Assembly: GCF_042657365.1 (NCBI RefSeq)
Contig: NZ_JBHSKT010000007.1
Coordinates: 62,001-126,000, forward strand
Length of the DNA stretch: 64,000 nt
DNA from: Adhaeribacter_A terreus
GTDB taxonomy: Bacteria; Bacteroidota; Bacteroidia; Cytophagales; Hymenobacteraceae
Direction: 5' to 3'
Shown: positions 1 through 8,100 of the stretch, in pieces
Position numbering within the stretch: the stretch's first letter is position 1
Layout: every line of letters begins with the position of its first letter
Notes under the pieces: model-generated
Database searches by the model: none
What the model saw: only the letters and a program-made list of their open reading frames with translations
What the model was told of the DNA's origin: nothing
Position numbers and translations under genes: made by a program

Positions 1-954
1 GATGAAGGCGTATATGTGCTCGATGTGCGTGATGCACCGGCGCTGGCTGAACGGGAAATAAACGGAGAAATAAATCTGGAAACGCTATTGCCGGAACTCA
101 AAAAACACGTGCGTAAACTTCAGGATGGCCGCCTGAAAGTACCTTCGGAAGTGCCGTTTGTGGAAGCGCATAATACCTGGGTAGCCAATAAACCGGGAAC
201 GCTTTTGGTAATGCCGGTCGGTGATCTGGCGCAGCACGCGTTGTTGGGTTTGTGCTACATGCTGCAAAACGGCCAGGTACTTTACGACGACATCAACAAA
301 CGCGCTATTCCGGGAATTGAAAAATTCAGCCAACTAGTTGACGTAAAAAATGTGCTGCCGATTTCGTTTGCCGACCAACTTTGCCTGTCCGAAATTACTG
401 TAGAACTTGCCACCAGTTGCTTCGCTGGCGCCTTGCTTTTGCAGGCCATGGGCTTAGGAGGCTGGATGTACGATGGCATCGATCCGTTCAGTTTACTAGG
501 TGCGAGCGGCAAACCTGAAGTACCTGGTTTAGGTTTCCGGTTCGATAAGAAAGAAAGCTGGAGTGTGCCGAACGTAACGGGCCTGGAAGGGATTATGGAA
601 GGTTTTTGTCCGCCGCACTTTAAAAATATGCGCGCTGCGGTAGATGCCGTTTGCGAACGAAAATTCGGGAAAAGCGGCCCATATAATCCTGAAACGCCGG
701 GACCCTTTCAGGATACAAAAAAAGTACGTTCAGCGGCGCAGGTTCATTCCGAAGAATTTAAGGAATGCGTGGCTTTGCAGGCACAATACATCTACGATAC
801 GTTCGGGAAATTTCCGGCTACGGTTCCTTCCATTTTTACGCACATGTTCCTACAGGCGCATCATCTGGATCTGGATCATTACGATAAATTCTACAAACCC
901 GGCGAGTATTTGCACACGCATAAAACGCATATGGAAAGGTGGCATAAAGCGTAA
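1..954 (+). CDS. Unrecognised protein, 3' part only (5' end outside window)
   Basis: The frame is open from base 1 (the first codons read DEGVYVLDVRD), so the gene begins upstream; the GTG at 16 is only the first start-like codon inside the window. At least 317 residues remain, ending in TAA at 952-954. The protein is soluble-looking, with no signal peptide or membrane segment in the visible part. A glycine-rich stretch (AMGLGGWMYDG, near residue 150) faintly recalls nitroreductase-type flavoproteins, but I see no diagnostic FMN motif. The tail is rich in His (HMFLQAHHLDLDHYDKF), which might bind metal. Function unknown. It is followed by a 29-bp element (996-1024) and a bidirectional terminator shared with the convergent gene at 1075. 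Confidence 0.75.
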   Translation, partial: DEGVYVLDVRDAPALAEREINGEINLETLLPELKKHVRKLQDGRLKVPSEVPFVEAHNTWVANKPGTLLVMPVGDLAQHALLGLCYMLQNGQVLYDDINKRAIPGIEKFSQLVDVKNVLPISFADQLCLSEITVELATSCFAGALLLQAMGLGGWMYDGIDPFSLLGASGKPEVPGLGFRFDKKESWSVPNVTGLEGIMEGFCPPHFKNMRAAVDAVCERKFGKSGPYNPETPGPFQDTKKVRSAAQVHSEEFKECVALQAQYIYDTFGKFPATVPSIFTHMFLQAHHLDLDHYDKFYKPGEYLHTHKTHMERWHKA

Positions 955-1020
955 AGCCTGGCTCAATAGAAATATTAAAAGTAGTTTTTAAGCAAAAAAC
1001 GGTAGCGTTTTAGAACAAAA

Positions 1021-1048
1021 AAGCCCCGGAATATTCCGGGGCTTTTTT
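1021..1048. terminator. Bidirectional intrinsic terminator
   Basis: The palindrome AAGCCCCGGAAT with its complement is followed by six or more T on + and preceded by A on the other side. It lies between convergent genes ending at 954 and 1075. Confidence 0.85.
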
Positions 1049-1074
1049 GTTTTTTTATAAACTGCAGAAGTTGC

Positions 1075-2628
1075 TTAACGCTGGATCAGTAATTTTCCGG
1101 TGTAGGTCTTAGCGCCATTTTCCAGGCGATACACGTACAAGCCGGCCGGTAATCCGGAGGTGTTTATTTTCAGTGAGCCGGTATTGTTGTTAGGCTGCAG
1201 GTTTAAAACTTCCTGACCTAAATTATTGTAGAAGCGCAGGTGAGTTTTTGTGCTTAAAACCATACCGTTCAGCTCAACTTTTACTATGTCAGTTGCCGGG
1301 TTCGGGTAAAGAGCAAGGGCGTTTTGCATAATTTCCGGACGAATACCCGTAGCTGGTTTGGTATAGATCGGCGTAAAAATTACCTTTCCGTGGTTGGCAT
1401 TATCTGTTTTATGAAAGATATGATCTTCAATAACTGTGGTATCGGTAGTGCCCCAGATGTTGTTTTGGGCAAAGATCGTATCAGTGGTATTGTTGTAAAC
1501 GTCCCAGATCTGGCCGGAAGCACCGTTGTTGTAATTGTTGTAGATCTGGTTCAGGCCAACATCGGCGGTGTCAATTGGGTTAATTCTGCCCAGGCTTGGT
1601 TTTGGTCCTGTTTTCACGGTTGAACCGCTCTGCATGGTAATTCCCCAGCGGTTATCGCGGATTATATTGCGGGAAACGATAATATCCTGCGGACCGGTGC
1701 TGGAGAAGAAATTAATACCGCTGCCGGCAGCCATCGGGTCCGGGTAAACTTTATTGCCTTCCAGCAGATTGCCTTTAATGTAGCCTTTCATGTTGGTGCC
1801 CGTTACGTTTACGCCGTAGCTGTTCTGACGGATCGTATTATTGGCAATCAGGAATTCAGTAATAGCCGATGAACCCAATAAATTGGCAATAGCAATACCG
1901 CCGGAACGGTTGGTTGGAGCATTTATCCCAATAATAGTGTTGCCGGTAACTTCGATCGGGCCAGATTTGGCCGGACCCAGGTTAATTTGCGGATAAAGCC
2001 CCGGCTCCTGACCATTTTCGAAGAACCAGTTATTGCGGATAGTTACCGTAGCGCCGTTGGCCGGCGTTGAAACTCCTGCGCGCGCATTGTGGTGAACTTT
2101 AGAATTAGAAATGATAACGGGTACATCGCCGGAAACGTTGATGGCGCCGCTTTGCGCCGCCCGCTCGTTAAAACGCACAATGCAGCTATCCATAATAAGG
2201 CCGGCACTTATTACCCGCACGCCGCTGCCATGCTCTACAATGGTTTTCTTTAATAATGAAAGGTTGGGCGCAGTAGCACTGGCCGAAGTTTCGAAACGCA
2301 ACGTATGGAATTTATCTGCAGGATTTGCCGCTGTAATTTTTACCGAATCAGGCGGGATTACCAGCAACGTACCCTCTATCGTGATCATGATCTTATTCCC
2401 GAGTTTCAGGGTTTCGTTCGAATCGATAAAAAGGGTATCGTTCTGAGCAATGGTAATAGAATCGTTTACAAAATACACGCCGCCGCTATACGTTACGCTG
2501 CCTTTTGCAGCCGAAGCCGTTACGAGGTTGTTCAGATTCCAACGCACACCGCTATTAGGCGAGGTATACTGCGCTTTTGCTGCGGAAAATGCCAGCAGCA
2601 TGATAAAAAGTAAAAGTCTGGTTTTCAT
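1075..2628 (-). CDS. Secreted right-handed beta-helix protein with Por-type sorting domain
   Basis: I place the start at ATG 2626-2628 (MKTRLLLFIMLL), which gives a clean signal peptide ending at AKAQ; nine more codons are open upstream. About 517 residues. The middle is a run of Asn-rich turns (repeated VSRNIIRDNRW and IANNTIRQNSYG patterns) typical of parallel beta-helix (pectate-lyase-like) surface proteins. The last ~80 residues (LYPNPATDIVKVEL to GKLLIQR) are a type A C-terminal domain used for export by the type IX secretion system, so the protein is probably released to or anchored at the cell surface. No catalytic residues identified. A 29-bp element copy (1243-1271) lies inside the sorting-domain coding sequence (peptide LNGMVLSTKTH). 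Same strand and 54 bp downstream of the gamma-carbonic anhydrase gene. Confidence 0.88.
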   Translation of the reverse strand: MKTRLLLFIMLLAFSAAKAQYTSPNSGVRWNLNNLVTASAAKGSVTYSGGVYFVNDSITIAQNDTLFIDSNETLKLGNKIMITIEGTLLVIPPDSVKITAANPADKFHTLRFETSASATAPNLSLLKKTIVEHGSGVRVISAGLIMDSCIVRFNERAAQSGAINVSGDVPVIISNSKVHHNARAGVSTPANGATVTIRNNWFFENGQEPGLYPQINLGPAKSGPIEVTGNTIIGINAPTNRSGGIAIANLLGSSAITEFLIANNTIRQNSYGVNVTGTNMKGYIKGNLLEGNKVYPDPMAAGSGINFFSSTGPQDIIVSRNIIRDNRWGITMQSGSTVKTGPKPSLGRINPIDTADVGLNQIYNNYNNGASGQIWDVYNNTTDTIFAQNNIWGTTDTTVIEDHIFHKTDNANHGKVIFTPIYTKPATGIRPEIMQNALALYPNPATDIVKVELNGMVLSTKTHLRFYNNLGQEVLNLQPNNNTGSLKINTSGLPAGLYVYRLENGAKTYTGKLLIQR

Positions 2629-2655
2629 AAAAGTGGATGGAATTAAGTAGAACAT

Positions 2656-2684
2656 AAAACGGTATAAAAATCCAGCTGAAAACT
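2656..2684 (+). repeat. 29-bp element between gamma-CA stop and next start
   Basis: The copy ends on the first bases of the TAG stop of the gene at 2683 and fills most of the 54-bp gap to the next start. Both AT-rich segments and the ACGGTA core are present. Confidence 0.75.
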
Positions 2685-3192
2685 ACTTCAGCCAACTGGC
2701 ATACAGTACATAATTATTGGCAACTTTGTCCAGGTTTTCGATCTGTTCGTTACTCAGGGCTTTTACCTTTTTTGCCGGAACACCCGCATAAATAAAGCCA
2801 CTTTCGCAAACCGTGTTTTCTAAAACTACCGAACCTGCCGCTACAATGCAGTTTTTTTGCACCACCACGTTGTCCATCACAATCGAGCCCATGCCGATCA
2901 GCACATTATCTTCTACGGTGCAGCCATGCACAATAGCGTTATGGCCAATGCTCACGTTGCTGCCCACCGTTGTGGCCGCTTTCTGATACGTACAATGAAT
3001 TACCGCGCCATCCTGAATGTTGGTTTTATTCCCGATCCGGATCGCGTTTACATCGCCCCGGATTACAGCATTGAACCACACGGTGCATTCGTTTCCCAAA
3101 ACCACATCGCCCACGATCGTAGCATTTTCAGCCACGTAGCAATCCTTGCCCAGCTCCGGCGAAACACCTTTAATTGGTAAAATAAGCGGCAT
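2683..3192 (-). CDS. Gamma-carbonic anhydrase family hexapeptide-repeat protein
   Basis: 169 residues, the usual size for the YrdA/PaaY branch of the gamma-class family. It is built of left-handed beta-helix hexapeptide repeats (for example ATIVGDVVLGNECTVW), with three candidate metal-binding His at 66, 84 and 89 (AVIH, IGHNA, VHG). A homotrimer with metal sites at subunit interfaces is expected from the family. Carbonic anhydrase activity is plausible but many members are acyltransferase-like or uncharacterised. A -7 box (TACCTTTG, - strand, 3259-3266) lies 66 bp upstream. Probably cotranscribed with the beta-helix gene downstream. Confidence 0.9.
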   Translation of the reverse strand: MPLILPIKGVSPELGKDCYVAENATIVGDVVLGNECTVWFNAVIRGDVNAIRIGNKTNIQDGAVIHCTYQKAATTVGSNVSIGHNAIVHGCTVEDNVLIGMGSIVMDNVVVQKNCIVAAGSVVLENTVCESGFIYAGVPAKKVKALSNEQIENLDKVANNYVLYASWLK

Positions 3193-3258
3193 CCTTTTTA
3201 ATTAAAAATTAGAAAATATGAATTAGAAACAGGCTCTCAGCCCTTTATGTTTGAGCCG

Positions 3259-3266
3259 CAAAGGTA
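3259..3266 (-). promoter_or_regulatory. -7 box of Bacteroidota type
   Basis: TACCTTTG on the - strand fits TAnnTTTG, followed by GCGG as in many such promoters. No good TTG at the -33 distance was seen. Confidence 0.5.
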
Positions 3267-3474
3267 GAAAAGATATTGGAGTTGGGTAGCTACTTCCGGA
3301 ATTTGTAGCTGGAATGGCAAGCGGACCAGTAAATATTGTCTGAATTGGGATTTGTCAGTTTGAAGTCTAGAACAGGATTTATAGGATTTTTGGGATGGGC
3401 AGGATTTTAAAAGTGTTAGAAGCTTTTTCGATTCTGGCAGGTTTCAATGCTGTTTGACATATTTTAACCTAGAA

Positions 3475-3516
3475 AATCAACCACCCCTGCCCCTCCTTGA
3501 AAAGGAGGGGAGCTTT
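3475..3516. repeat. CCCCTCC/GGAGGGG palindromic repeat, copy 1
   Basis: Begins CAACCACCCCTGC and continues into a hairpin CCCCTCCTT-GAA-AAGGAGGGG. The same family recurs at 31873, 32396, 32482, 38656, 38791, 45323, 45415, 45570 and 51616. Extragenic palindromes of this look are common in Bacteroidota. Confidence 0.8.
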
Positions 3517-3630
3517 TGCTTTCTGCTATCTTCAACTCACACACATATCGCCAGCGCAGCGTTTCCTGAAAACCACGTTTGCTAGAAAGCTAAACTAAAA
3601 AGAAGCTGACTACGAAGGTGAATGATCCCA

Positions 3631-3719
3631 GTTTCTGTGAGAGCGGCCTCCAAGCTTACCGGTTCCGTCAGGAAAGCCGCCATGCGGCTAGGTAAGGTTG
3701 CAGCCGCGAACGCAGAAAC
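3631..3719. ncRNA. Candidate structured RNA or complex palindrome (nested helices)
   Basis: Perfect complementary segments nest around each other: GTTTCTG 3631-3637 with CAGAAAC 3713-3719; GCGGC 3643-3647 with GCCGC 3703-3707; CTTACC 3655-3660 with GGTAAG 3691-3696. Inside these sit two hairpins: TTCC-gtca-GGAA (3663-3674) and AGCCGC-cat-GCGGCT (3675-3689). The result is a three-way junction on a stacked stem. The strand cannot be decided because the palindromes read both ways. I do not recognise the family; it could also be a DNA repeat. Confidence 0.45.
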
Positions 3720-3937
3720 GAAGCCCGCCCGGCTTGAGGGTGAAAATTACCGATGAAAGTTAGAAGTCAGCTGTTTAGCAGAAACAGTGTTTCAAAAACG
3801 CTATCCTTTGTAACCCAAAAACTACTTCCCGCCGATGAGGTCCTTCGCTAGCGCTCAGGATGACAGAAATGGTATGCTTTCAGCTCGAAAAAGTCTAAAA
3901 CAGCAAACAAAAAATCCCTCTTCTAAGCAGAACAGCA

Positions 3938-4921
3938 TTAAATTTTCAGAAGCCTTTTCCAGGTACCCTTATAATAATTATACTTAAGCGTACTAGGCAG
4001 CGCCTTCCAGAAATACTTATTCATTTCAACCGCAAAACTAGGCTGCATATAGCAATTAATAGTGCAGCCTTCGCACTGCGGCAACCGGCCTTCCAGCGCA
4101 ATCTGCTGTTTCACTTCCGCAGAATTGTACAATTCGTAAAGTTGCCCGTTTATTGGAAATTTTTTTTCGCCTAAATGATAGCAAGGCAGCACCAGTTCGT
4201 TTTCTGGAGAAATTACGAGCGTAGTGCTGGCAGCTTTACAAACCGGATCTGCAACATGATTTCCGCCGTCACGGCGAAGTTCAATAAAACCATCGTTCAG
4301 GTACACGAATTTACGTTTCCCGAAATCAGAGAGGTAATTTAGTTCTTCGTGGTTCAATGCATCGCCAGAAGCTACATCGTTGTAAGCAAAAGCCGGGTTT
4401 ATGATCAAAAGCAGTTTGTTCGGCAGAATTATTTCCTGATAGATCTTTTCCAGCTGATCCAGATTTTCTCGGAAAACGGTGAAGATGATATCCGGATGTT
4501 CGCCCAGGTTTTTAGCAATTTCTATGCTTTGCATCACAAAATCGAAGCAAGCCACGCCGCGGCCCTTGTCATGTTGCTCTTTTTCGGAAGAATCGAGCGA
4601 AAAATGCAGCATATCCACTTTTCCTTTCAGCCGTTCGGCCCATTTGGGGTACAGCATGCCGTTGGTGGTTAGCGTGGTAATAAAACCCAGTTCGTGCGCC
4701 AGCTCCAGAAACTGATCGATTTCGCGGTGTAAAAGTGGTTCGCCGCCGGTAAAATCGATCACGTTCACGCCCAGTTTTTTCAGGTCGCGCAGGTTTTGCG
4801 TTACCTGCTCCAGCGTTACGTACGGGCTCGGTTTTTCCCAGATGTCGCAGAAGCTGCATTTGGCATTGCAACGATACGTTACGTAATAATTACACAAAAC
4901 CGGCCGGTGAACAAGACGCAT
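3938..4921 (-). CDS. Radical SAM protein with C-terminal cysteine cluster (SPASM-like)
   Basis: 327 residues. Cys18, Cys22 and Cys25 (RCNAKCSFC) form the CxxxCxxC motif that binds the SAM-cleaving 4Fe-4S cluster, followed by the glycine-rich TGGEPLL motif. Late cysteines (DPVC, LPCYHL, and CEGCTINC at 283-290) suggest an auxiliary iron-sulfur cluster as in SPASM or twitch-domain enzymes. The substrate cannot be told: no peptide or quinone-like precursor gene is adjacent, so a sactipeptide-type role is not supported. The start MRLVHRP is followed shortly by the cluster motif, as usual in this superfamily. It stands alone between repeat-rich gaps. Confidence 0.88.
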   Translation of the reverse strand: MRLVHRPVLCNYYVTYRCNAKCSFCDIWEKPSPYVTLEQVTQNLRDLKKLGVNVIDFTGGEPLLHREIDQFLELAHELGFITTLTTNGMLYPKWAERLKGKVDMLHFSLDSSEKEQHDKGRGVACFDFVMQSIEIAKNLGEHPDIIFTVFRENLDQLEKIYQEIILPNKLLLIINPAFAYNDVASGDALNHEELNYLSDFGKRKFVYLNDGFIELRRDGGNHVADPVCKAASTTLVISPENELVLPCYHLGEKKFPINGQLYELYNSAEVKQQIALEGRLPQCEGCTINCYMQPSFAVEMNKYFWKALPSTLKYNYYKGTWKRLLKI

Positions 4922-4922
4922 T

Positions 4923-5131
4923 TTTAATGTGCTGATTTTTTAATGTGCTATTCTCTAATTTGAAAAATCAGAGAATTATTGAATGAGAGAATGCGTGAAT
5001 AATTATCTGGTTTCTACGTGAAGTTAATTGAATAAATCAAATATCGGCGGCTTCATTCTCTAATTCTCTAATTTATCCATTCCATAATTTAAAGGAATAG
5101 CACATTAGCACATTAAAAAATTAGCACATTA
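4923..5131. repeat. Inverted repeat of AATGTGCT/AGCACATT units
   Basis: The gap between two - strand genes has a left arm (TTAATGTGCTGATTTTTTAA, from 4923) matched in inverse by AGCACATTA units at 5099-5129, with TCTCTAATT repeats between. Related AT-rich ladders occur near 19215 and 52440. Confidence 0.65.
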
Positions 5132-5824
5132 CTTCACCACCTCCTGGTAATAATTACAGATCTTGATAAGCGGGCATTTTTCGCATTTGGGTTTGCGCCA
5201 CACGCAAATCTTTTGGCCGTGCCAGAGCAAATGAATATGATAATTATAAAGTTCAACCGGATCTTTGGGCAGCATTTCAAGCAGAATGGTATGCGCTTTT
5301 TCCGGCGTGTCGGTAGCAGCCAGAATTCCGATGCGTTGGCTCACCCGAAAAACGTGCGTATCGACGGGCATAACCGGCTTGTGATAATTGAAAAGCAAAA
5401 GCAACGTAGCCGTTTTCAAACCTACGCCGGGCAGAGCTGTAAGCCATTCCAACGCAGCTTCGGTATCCATTTTCTCCAAAAAACCGATGCTTATTTTGCC
5501 TTTATTCGCCGGCTGTTCTTTCATTATTTTCAGCACTTTCTGAATGTTGGCCGCTTTTTGTCCGGGAAATTGCGCAGGTTTTAAAGCATCAGCCAGGTCT
5601 TCGAATTTAGCCTGCAAAACGCCTTCCCAATCGCCGAACGTTTCCAGCATGTTGAAGTACGCTTTTTCTTCGTTGGCATGGTTGGTGCGGTGCGAAAGCA
5701 TGGTAGAAATGAGTTCGCGGAATGGTTCACGGCGCGGCTTGAGCTCCAGGCGGCCGTAAAAATCATTCAGAATTTCGTGGGTCTTTAAAATTTTCCGCTG
5801 CGCTTCATTTTTCTTCATAACCAT
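5129..5824 (-). CDS. nth: Endonuclease III-family DNA glycosylase
   Basis: 231 residues. A helix-hairpin-helix LPGVGLKTA (131-139) carries the catalytic Lys137; Asp155 lies in MPVDTHVFR. Cys207, 214, 217 and 223 have the C-x6-C-x2-C-x5-C spacing of the structural 4Fe-4S cluster. These are the complete set for a bifunctional glycosylase/AP lyase that removes oxidised pyrimidines in base excision repair. Slightly more divergent from E. coli Nth than core Bacteroidota orthologues, so specificity for other lesions is possible. The start could be MVM or the internal MKK. Divergent from the YjdF-like gene, 44 bp apart. Confidence 0.92.
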   Translation of the reverse strand: MVMKKNEAQRKILKTHEILNDFYGRLELKPRREPFRELISTMLSHRTNHANEEKAYFNMLETFGDWEGVLQAKFEDLADALKPAQFPGQKAANIQKVLKIMKEQPANKGKISIGFLEKMDTEAALEWLTALPGVGLKTATLLLLFNYHKPVMPVDTHVFRVSQRIGILAATDTPEKAHTILLEMLPKDPVELYNYHIHLLWHGQKICVWRKPKCEKCPLIKICNYYQEVVK

Positions 5825-5868
5825 CGCGTATATATTCCGGTTACCGCTTTACGCATAATTTCTGAACA

Positions 5869-6531
5869 ATGGCATTTCGCCTGGCCTCCCTTTTTCCTGA
5901 CCCCGATTATCCGGCGCCGCAGCCTTTCCGGCAAAACCTCTTGCTGAAAATGCACCTCGCCATTTTTATACTTTTCTGGCTTTTTACCGGCGCCACCGCC
6001 ACCGATTTTATAAATTGGACGCTCGAAAATTCGCTCACTATTCCGGCCGTGGTTTTGCTTATTTATTTCTATCGGAAACTGCCTTTCAGCAATACTACCT
6101 ACACGCTGATCTTGCTTTTTCTGCTGTTGCATTTATACGGCAGCCAGAACGCGTATGCCAAAAATCCCTTCGGTTTCTGGTTGCAGGAACAGTTTGGCAC
6201 CAGCCGCAATCATTACGACCGCATTGTGCATTTCAGTTTTGGGTTTTTGCTGGCTTATCCTATGCAGGAAGTGCTGTATAAGGTTTTCGGGCAGCGAAAC
6301 TGGCCGCTTTATCTTATTCCGGTAGAATTGGCCCTTTCTCTGAGCGCGTTTTACGAAATTGTGGAATGGCTCGTAGCCGATGTGTTTTTTCCGAAGCTGG
6401 GCATGCAATTTATTGGTGCGCAGGGCGATGTCTGGGATTCGCAGAAAGATATGTTTCTGGCAACGTTGGGCGGGTTTATTACCATGCTCTACGTGTTGCT
6501 CCGCCGCAAATTCCGAAGTAAAAAACGCTAG
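5869..6531 (+). CDS. DUF2238 (YjdF-like) membrane protein
   Basis: 220 residues with about six hydrophobic segments. It holds the family signatures NHYDRIVHFSFGFLLAYP (about residues 114-131) and GDVWDSQKDM (about 188-197). Inner-membrane protein of unknown function; the acidic and His positions in those signatures are conserved in the family. An alternative start at 5950 (MHLAIF) would remove a Pro-rich N-terminus. The last codons (Lys-Lys-Arg-stop) are part of a 29-bp element copy that also encodes the end of the convergent gene, whose stop lies one base away. Confidence 0.85.
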   Translation: MAFRLASLFPDPDYPAPQPFRQNLLLKMHLAIFILFWLFTGATATDFINWTLENSLTIPAVVLLIYFYRKLPFSNTTYTLILLFLLLHLYGSQNAYAKNPFGFWLQEQFGTSRNHYDRIVHFSFGFLLAYPMQEVLYKVFGQRNWPLYLIPVELALSLSAFYEIVEWLVADVFFPKLGMQFIGAQGDVWDSQKDMFLATLGGFITMLYVLLRRKFRSKKR

Positions 6532-6550
6532 TTTATTGCATCGGAAAAGT
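6522..6550 (+). repeat. 29-bp element encoding both C-termini of convergent genes
   Basis: The left part supplies the Lys-Arg-TAG end of the YjdF-like gene; the right part, read on the other strand, supplies ThrPheProMetGln-TAA of the lipoprotein gene. Core ACGCTAG and final AAAAGT are intact. Confidence 0.75.
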
Positions 6551-7006
6551 CTGCGAGCCTTTCACAGTTTCAATTTTCATTTCCGTTTTACTGATCCGGA
6601 TGCGCACCATATCGTTTTCGGCTTTTAAGTTACCTTTGCCCTTGTAATACGGGATCCGGGTTTTCATGTAAGCTATAAAAGCATCTGGTTTCATCTGCGC
6701 GGCTTTCATGGCATCGTTATTCAAAGCGCGTTTAGCTTCCAGGTCCGGGGAAACTGCTTTCAGTTCTGCTGCCGTGGGCATGGGTTTACGGGCCGCTTTG
6801 GTTTCTGAAATTTCCGGCATTTCCGGTTCTGCTTCTTCCTGCACGGAATCTACTTTTACAGCCGTTTTATCGGGTACTTCTTCTACCGGGTTAAATTCCT
6901 GGGGGGCAGTAATTTTACCGGGCTTTTTGCTTTCGCAGGAAAAGACCAGAAACAACATGGCTGCGCAGAACGCTATGGAAATACGGGGGGAAAGTGGCTG
7001 CTTCAT
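6533..7006 (-). CDS. Predicted lipoprotein, unknown function
   Basis: 157 residues with an N-terminal hydrophobic segment ending in a lipobox-like LVFSC (Cys24). A Glu/Pro-rich linker follows (about 30-75), then a small basic domain (about 85-157, RIPYYKGKGNLKAENDMVRIRI). Likely membrane-anchored in the periplasm or outer membrane. No family recognised. A 29-bp element copy (6967-6995) lies within the signal-peptide coding part (peptide LSPRISIAFC). Convergent with the YjdF-like gene with a one-base gap. Confidence 0.75.
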   Translation of the reverse strand: MKQPLSPRISIAFCAAMLFLVFSCESKKPGKITAPQEFNPVEEVPDKTAVKVDSVQEEAEPEMPEISETKAARKPMPTAAELKAVSPDLEAKRALNNDAMKAAQMKPDAFIAYMKTRIPYYKGKGNLKAENDMVRIRISKTEMKIETVKGSQTFPMQ

Positions 7007-7036
7007 AATGCTCTAAAGATAAACGTAGAAAATTAA

Positions 7037-7065
7037 AAAACGCTATGCTTTGGGGCCGAAAAAGT
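7037..7065 (+). repeat. 29-bp element, intergenic
   Basis: Near-consensus copy: AAAACGCTATGCTTT, seven bases GGGGCCG, AAAAAGT. Confidence 0.85.
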
Positions 7066-7073
7066 AAAGACGT

Positions 7074-7104
7074 AAAAAAAGCTGCTCCCATCCGGAAGCA
7101 GCCT
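7074..7104 (-). terminator. Intrinsic terminator of the 7141 gene
   Basis: On the - strand GCTGCT pairs with AGCAGC around a TCCGGATGGG loop and is followed by a T run. Confidence 0.75.
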
Positions 7105-7140
7105 TATTCTAACATTCACTTTTAACAATTAAACTACACA

Positions 7141-7830
7141 TTATATCTGGCCTTTTTCGGCGGCTTTTTTCAGTTTTTCGTTGGCATAAATGGCAATTTC
7201 TACGCGGCGGTTGGCTTGTTTACCGGCTTCATTGTTGTTGCTGGCTACCGGCATGCTTTCGCCAAAGCCCTGCGTGGTTATGCGGTTTGCCGCAACGCCC
7301 TGGGTAGTGGTATAAGCGCTAACCGAATTGGCCCGGCGCACCGATAACGATTGGTTATAGCTGGCAGTACCGGTAGCATCGGTGTGGCCCTGGATCAGTA
7401 CATTGGTATCGCCGTATTTTTTGAGGGTTTTAGCCAGTTCGGCAATATTATTCTGGGCAGTATAGCTTAGCTGCGAAGAGTTAGTTGCGAACAGGATGCC
7501 GGAATCGAAGGTAATTTTAATGCCTTCGCCAACGCGTTCTACCGTAGCTCCTTCCATTTCGCGTTTCAGTTCTTCGGCCTGCTTATCCATTCTTCGGCCA
7601 ATAATAGCGCCGGCGGCACCGCCAACTGCTGCACCCACAATAACGCCGGCGGCAGTATTTCCGGTTTTCTTACCAACCACGCCGCCAATAATACCACCTG
7701 CTGCTGCACCGATCAGGCCGCCTTTCGTGGTTTTCTTCATTGGCTTTTTAGTGCTGGTCTGGGCATAGCCCGAAGTGATCATAAAAACTGTTGCCAGTAA
7801 AATTGCGACATAAGTTCTTAACGTTTTCAT
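7141..7830 (-). CDS. Glycine-zipper OmpA-family protein (paralogue A)
   Basis: 229 residues. Signal peptide with cleavage near GYAQ (no lipid Cys, unlike its neighbour). A glycine-zipper repeat (GGLIGAAAGGIIGG and GVIVGAAVGGAAGA, about 37-80) is predicted to insert in membrane. An OmpA C-terminal domain (about 105-215) includes the peptidoglycan-binding pattern GHTDATG...RRANSV...GFGES...NRRVEI. Probably links outer membrane and cell wall. About three-quarters identical over much of its length to the next gene (8101), with the same strand and domain order: a tandem duplication. Confidence 0.9.
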   Translation of the reverse strand: MKTLRTYVAILLATVFMITSGYAQTSTKKPMKKTTKGGLIGAAAGGIIGGVVGKKTGNTAAGVIVGAAVGGAAGAIIGRRMDKQAEELKREMEGATVERVGEGIKITFDSGILFATNSSQLSYTAQNNIAELAKTLKKYGDTNVLIQGHTDATGTASYNQSLSVRRANSVSAYTTTQGVAANRITTQGFGESMPVASNNNEAGKQANRRVEIAIYANEKLKKAAEKGQI

Positions 7831-8037
7831 AATTCAGCGTTTTCGTTTTACAAATCAGGAAGCGGCATTTATGATTTTTGAGCCTACTTCCTGTACCGGC
7901 AATAGGCAAGCGCTATGCCAAACTTTAGAACTGGTCTTTTTCTGCCCTTTCTAAAGCGGTGTTTTGCTGCATGAAAAACAATGTTTCAGATGGCTGGGAG
8001 TAGTTTTTTTAATATTTATGTGGTTTGATTTCAGGCG

Positions 8038-8078
8038 AAAAAAAAAGCCGTTCCAGATAAATTCCGGAACGGCTTTTT
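8038..8078 (-). terminator. Intrinsic terminator of the 8101 gene
   Basis: AAAAAGCCGTTCC pairs with GGAACGGCTTTTT around a short loop, so the two OmpA paralogues are probably separate transcription units. Confidence 0.85.
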
Positions 8079-8100
8079 AAAGCATTATTGCTGAATCAGC

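Larger units (their letters stand above)
3193..3937. other. Gene-free, repeat-rich interval
   Basis: About 745 bp without a convincing gene. It holds the -7 box for the gamma-CA gene, an AGGATTT-type degenerate repeat (about 3365-3430), a CCCCTCC palindrome (3475-3516), a nested stem-loop structure (3631-3719), two 29-bp elements (3795-3823, 3866-3895) and a short AGGTCCTTCGCTAGCGCTCAGGATGAC-type repeat half (from 3838) also seen at 62562. Confidence 0.7.

Noticed and set aside
996..1048. 29-bp element simply being a terminator arm
   Set aside because: Many copies have no hairpin partner or lie inside genes or leaders; only some coincide with terminators.
3475..3516. CRISPR-like reading of the palindromic repeats
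   Set aside because: Copies are dispersed, not regularly spaced, and there are no spacers or cas genes in the window.
3938..4921. Ribosomal peptide maturation cluster around the radical SAM protein
   Set aside because: No precursor-peptide-like frame, protease or transporter lies next to it.
5285..5313. AATGGTATGCGCTTTTT in nth
   Set aside because: Core resemblance only; no AAAAAGT at the right spacing.
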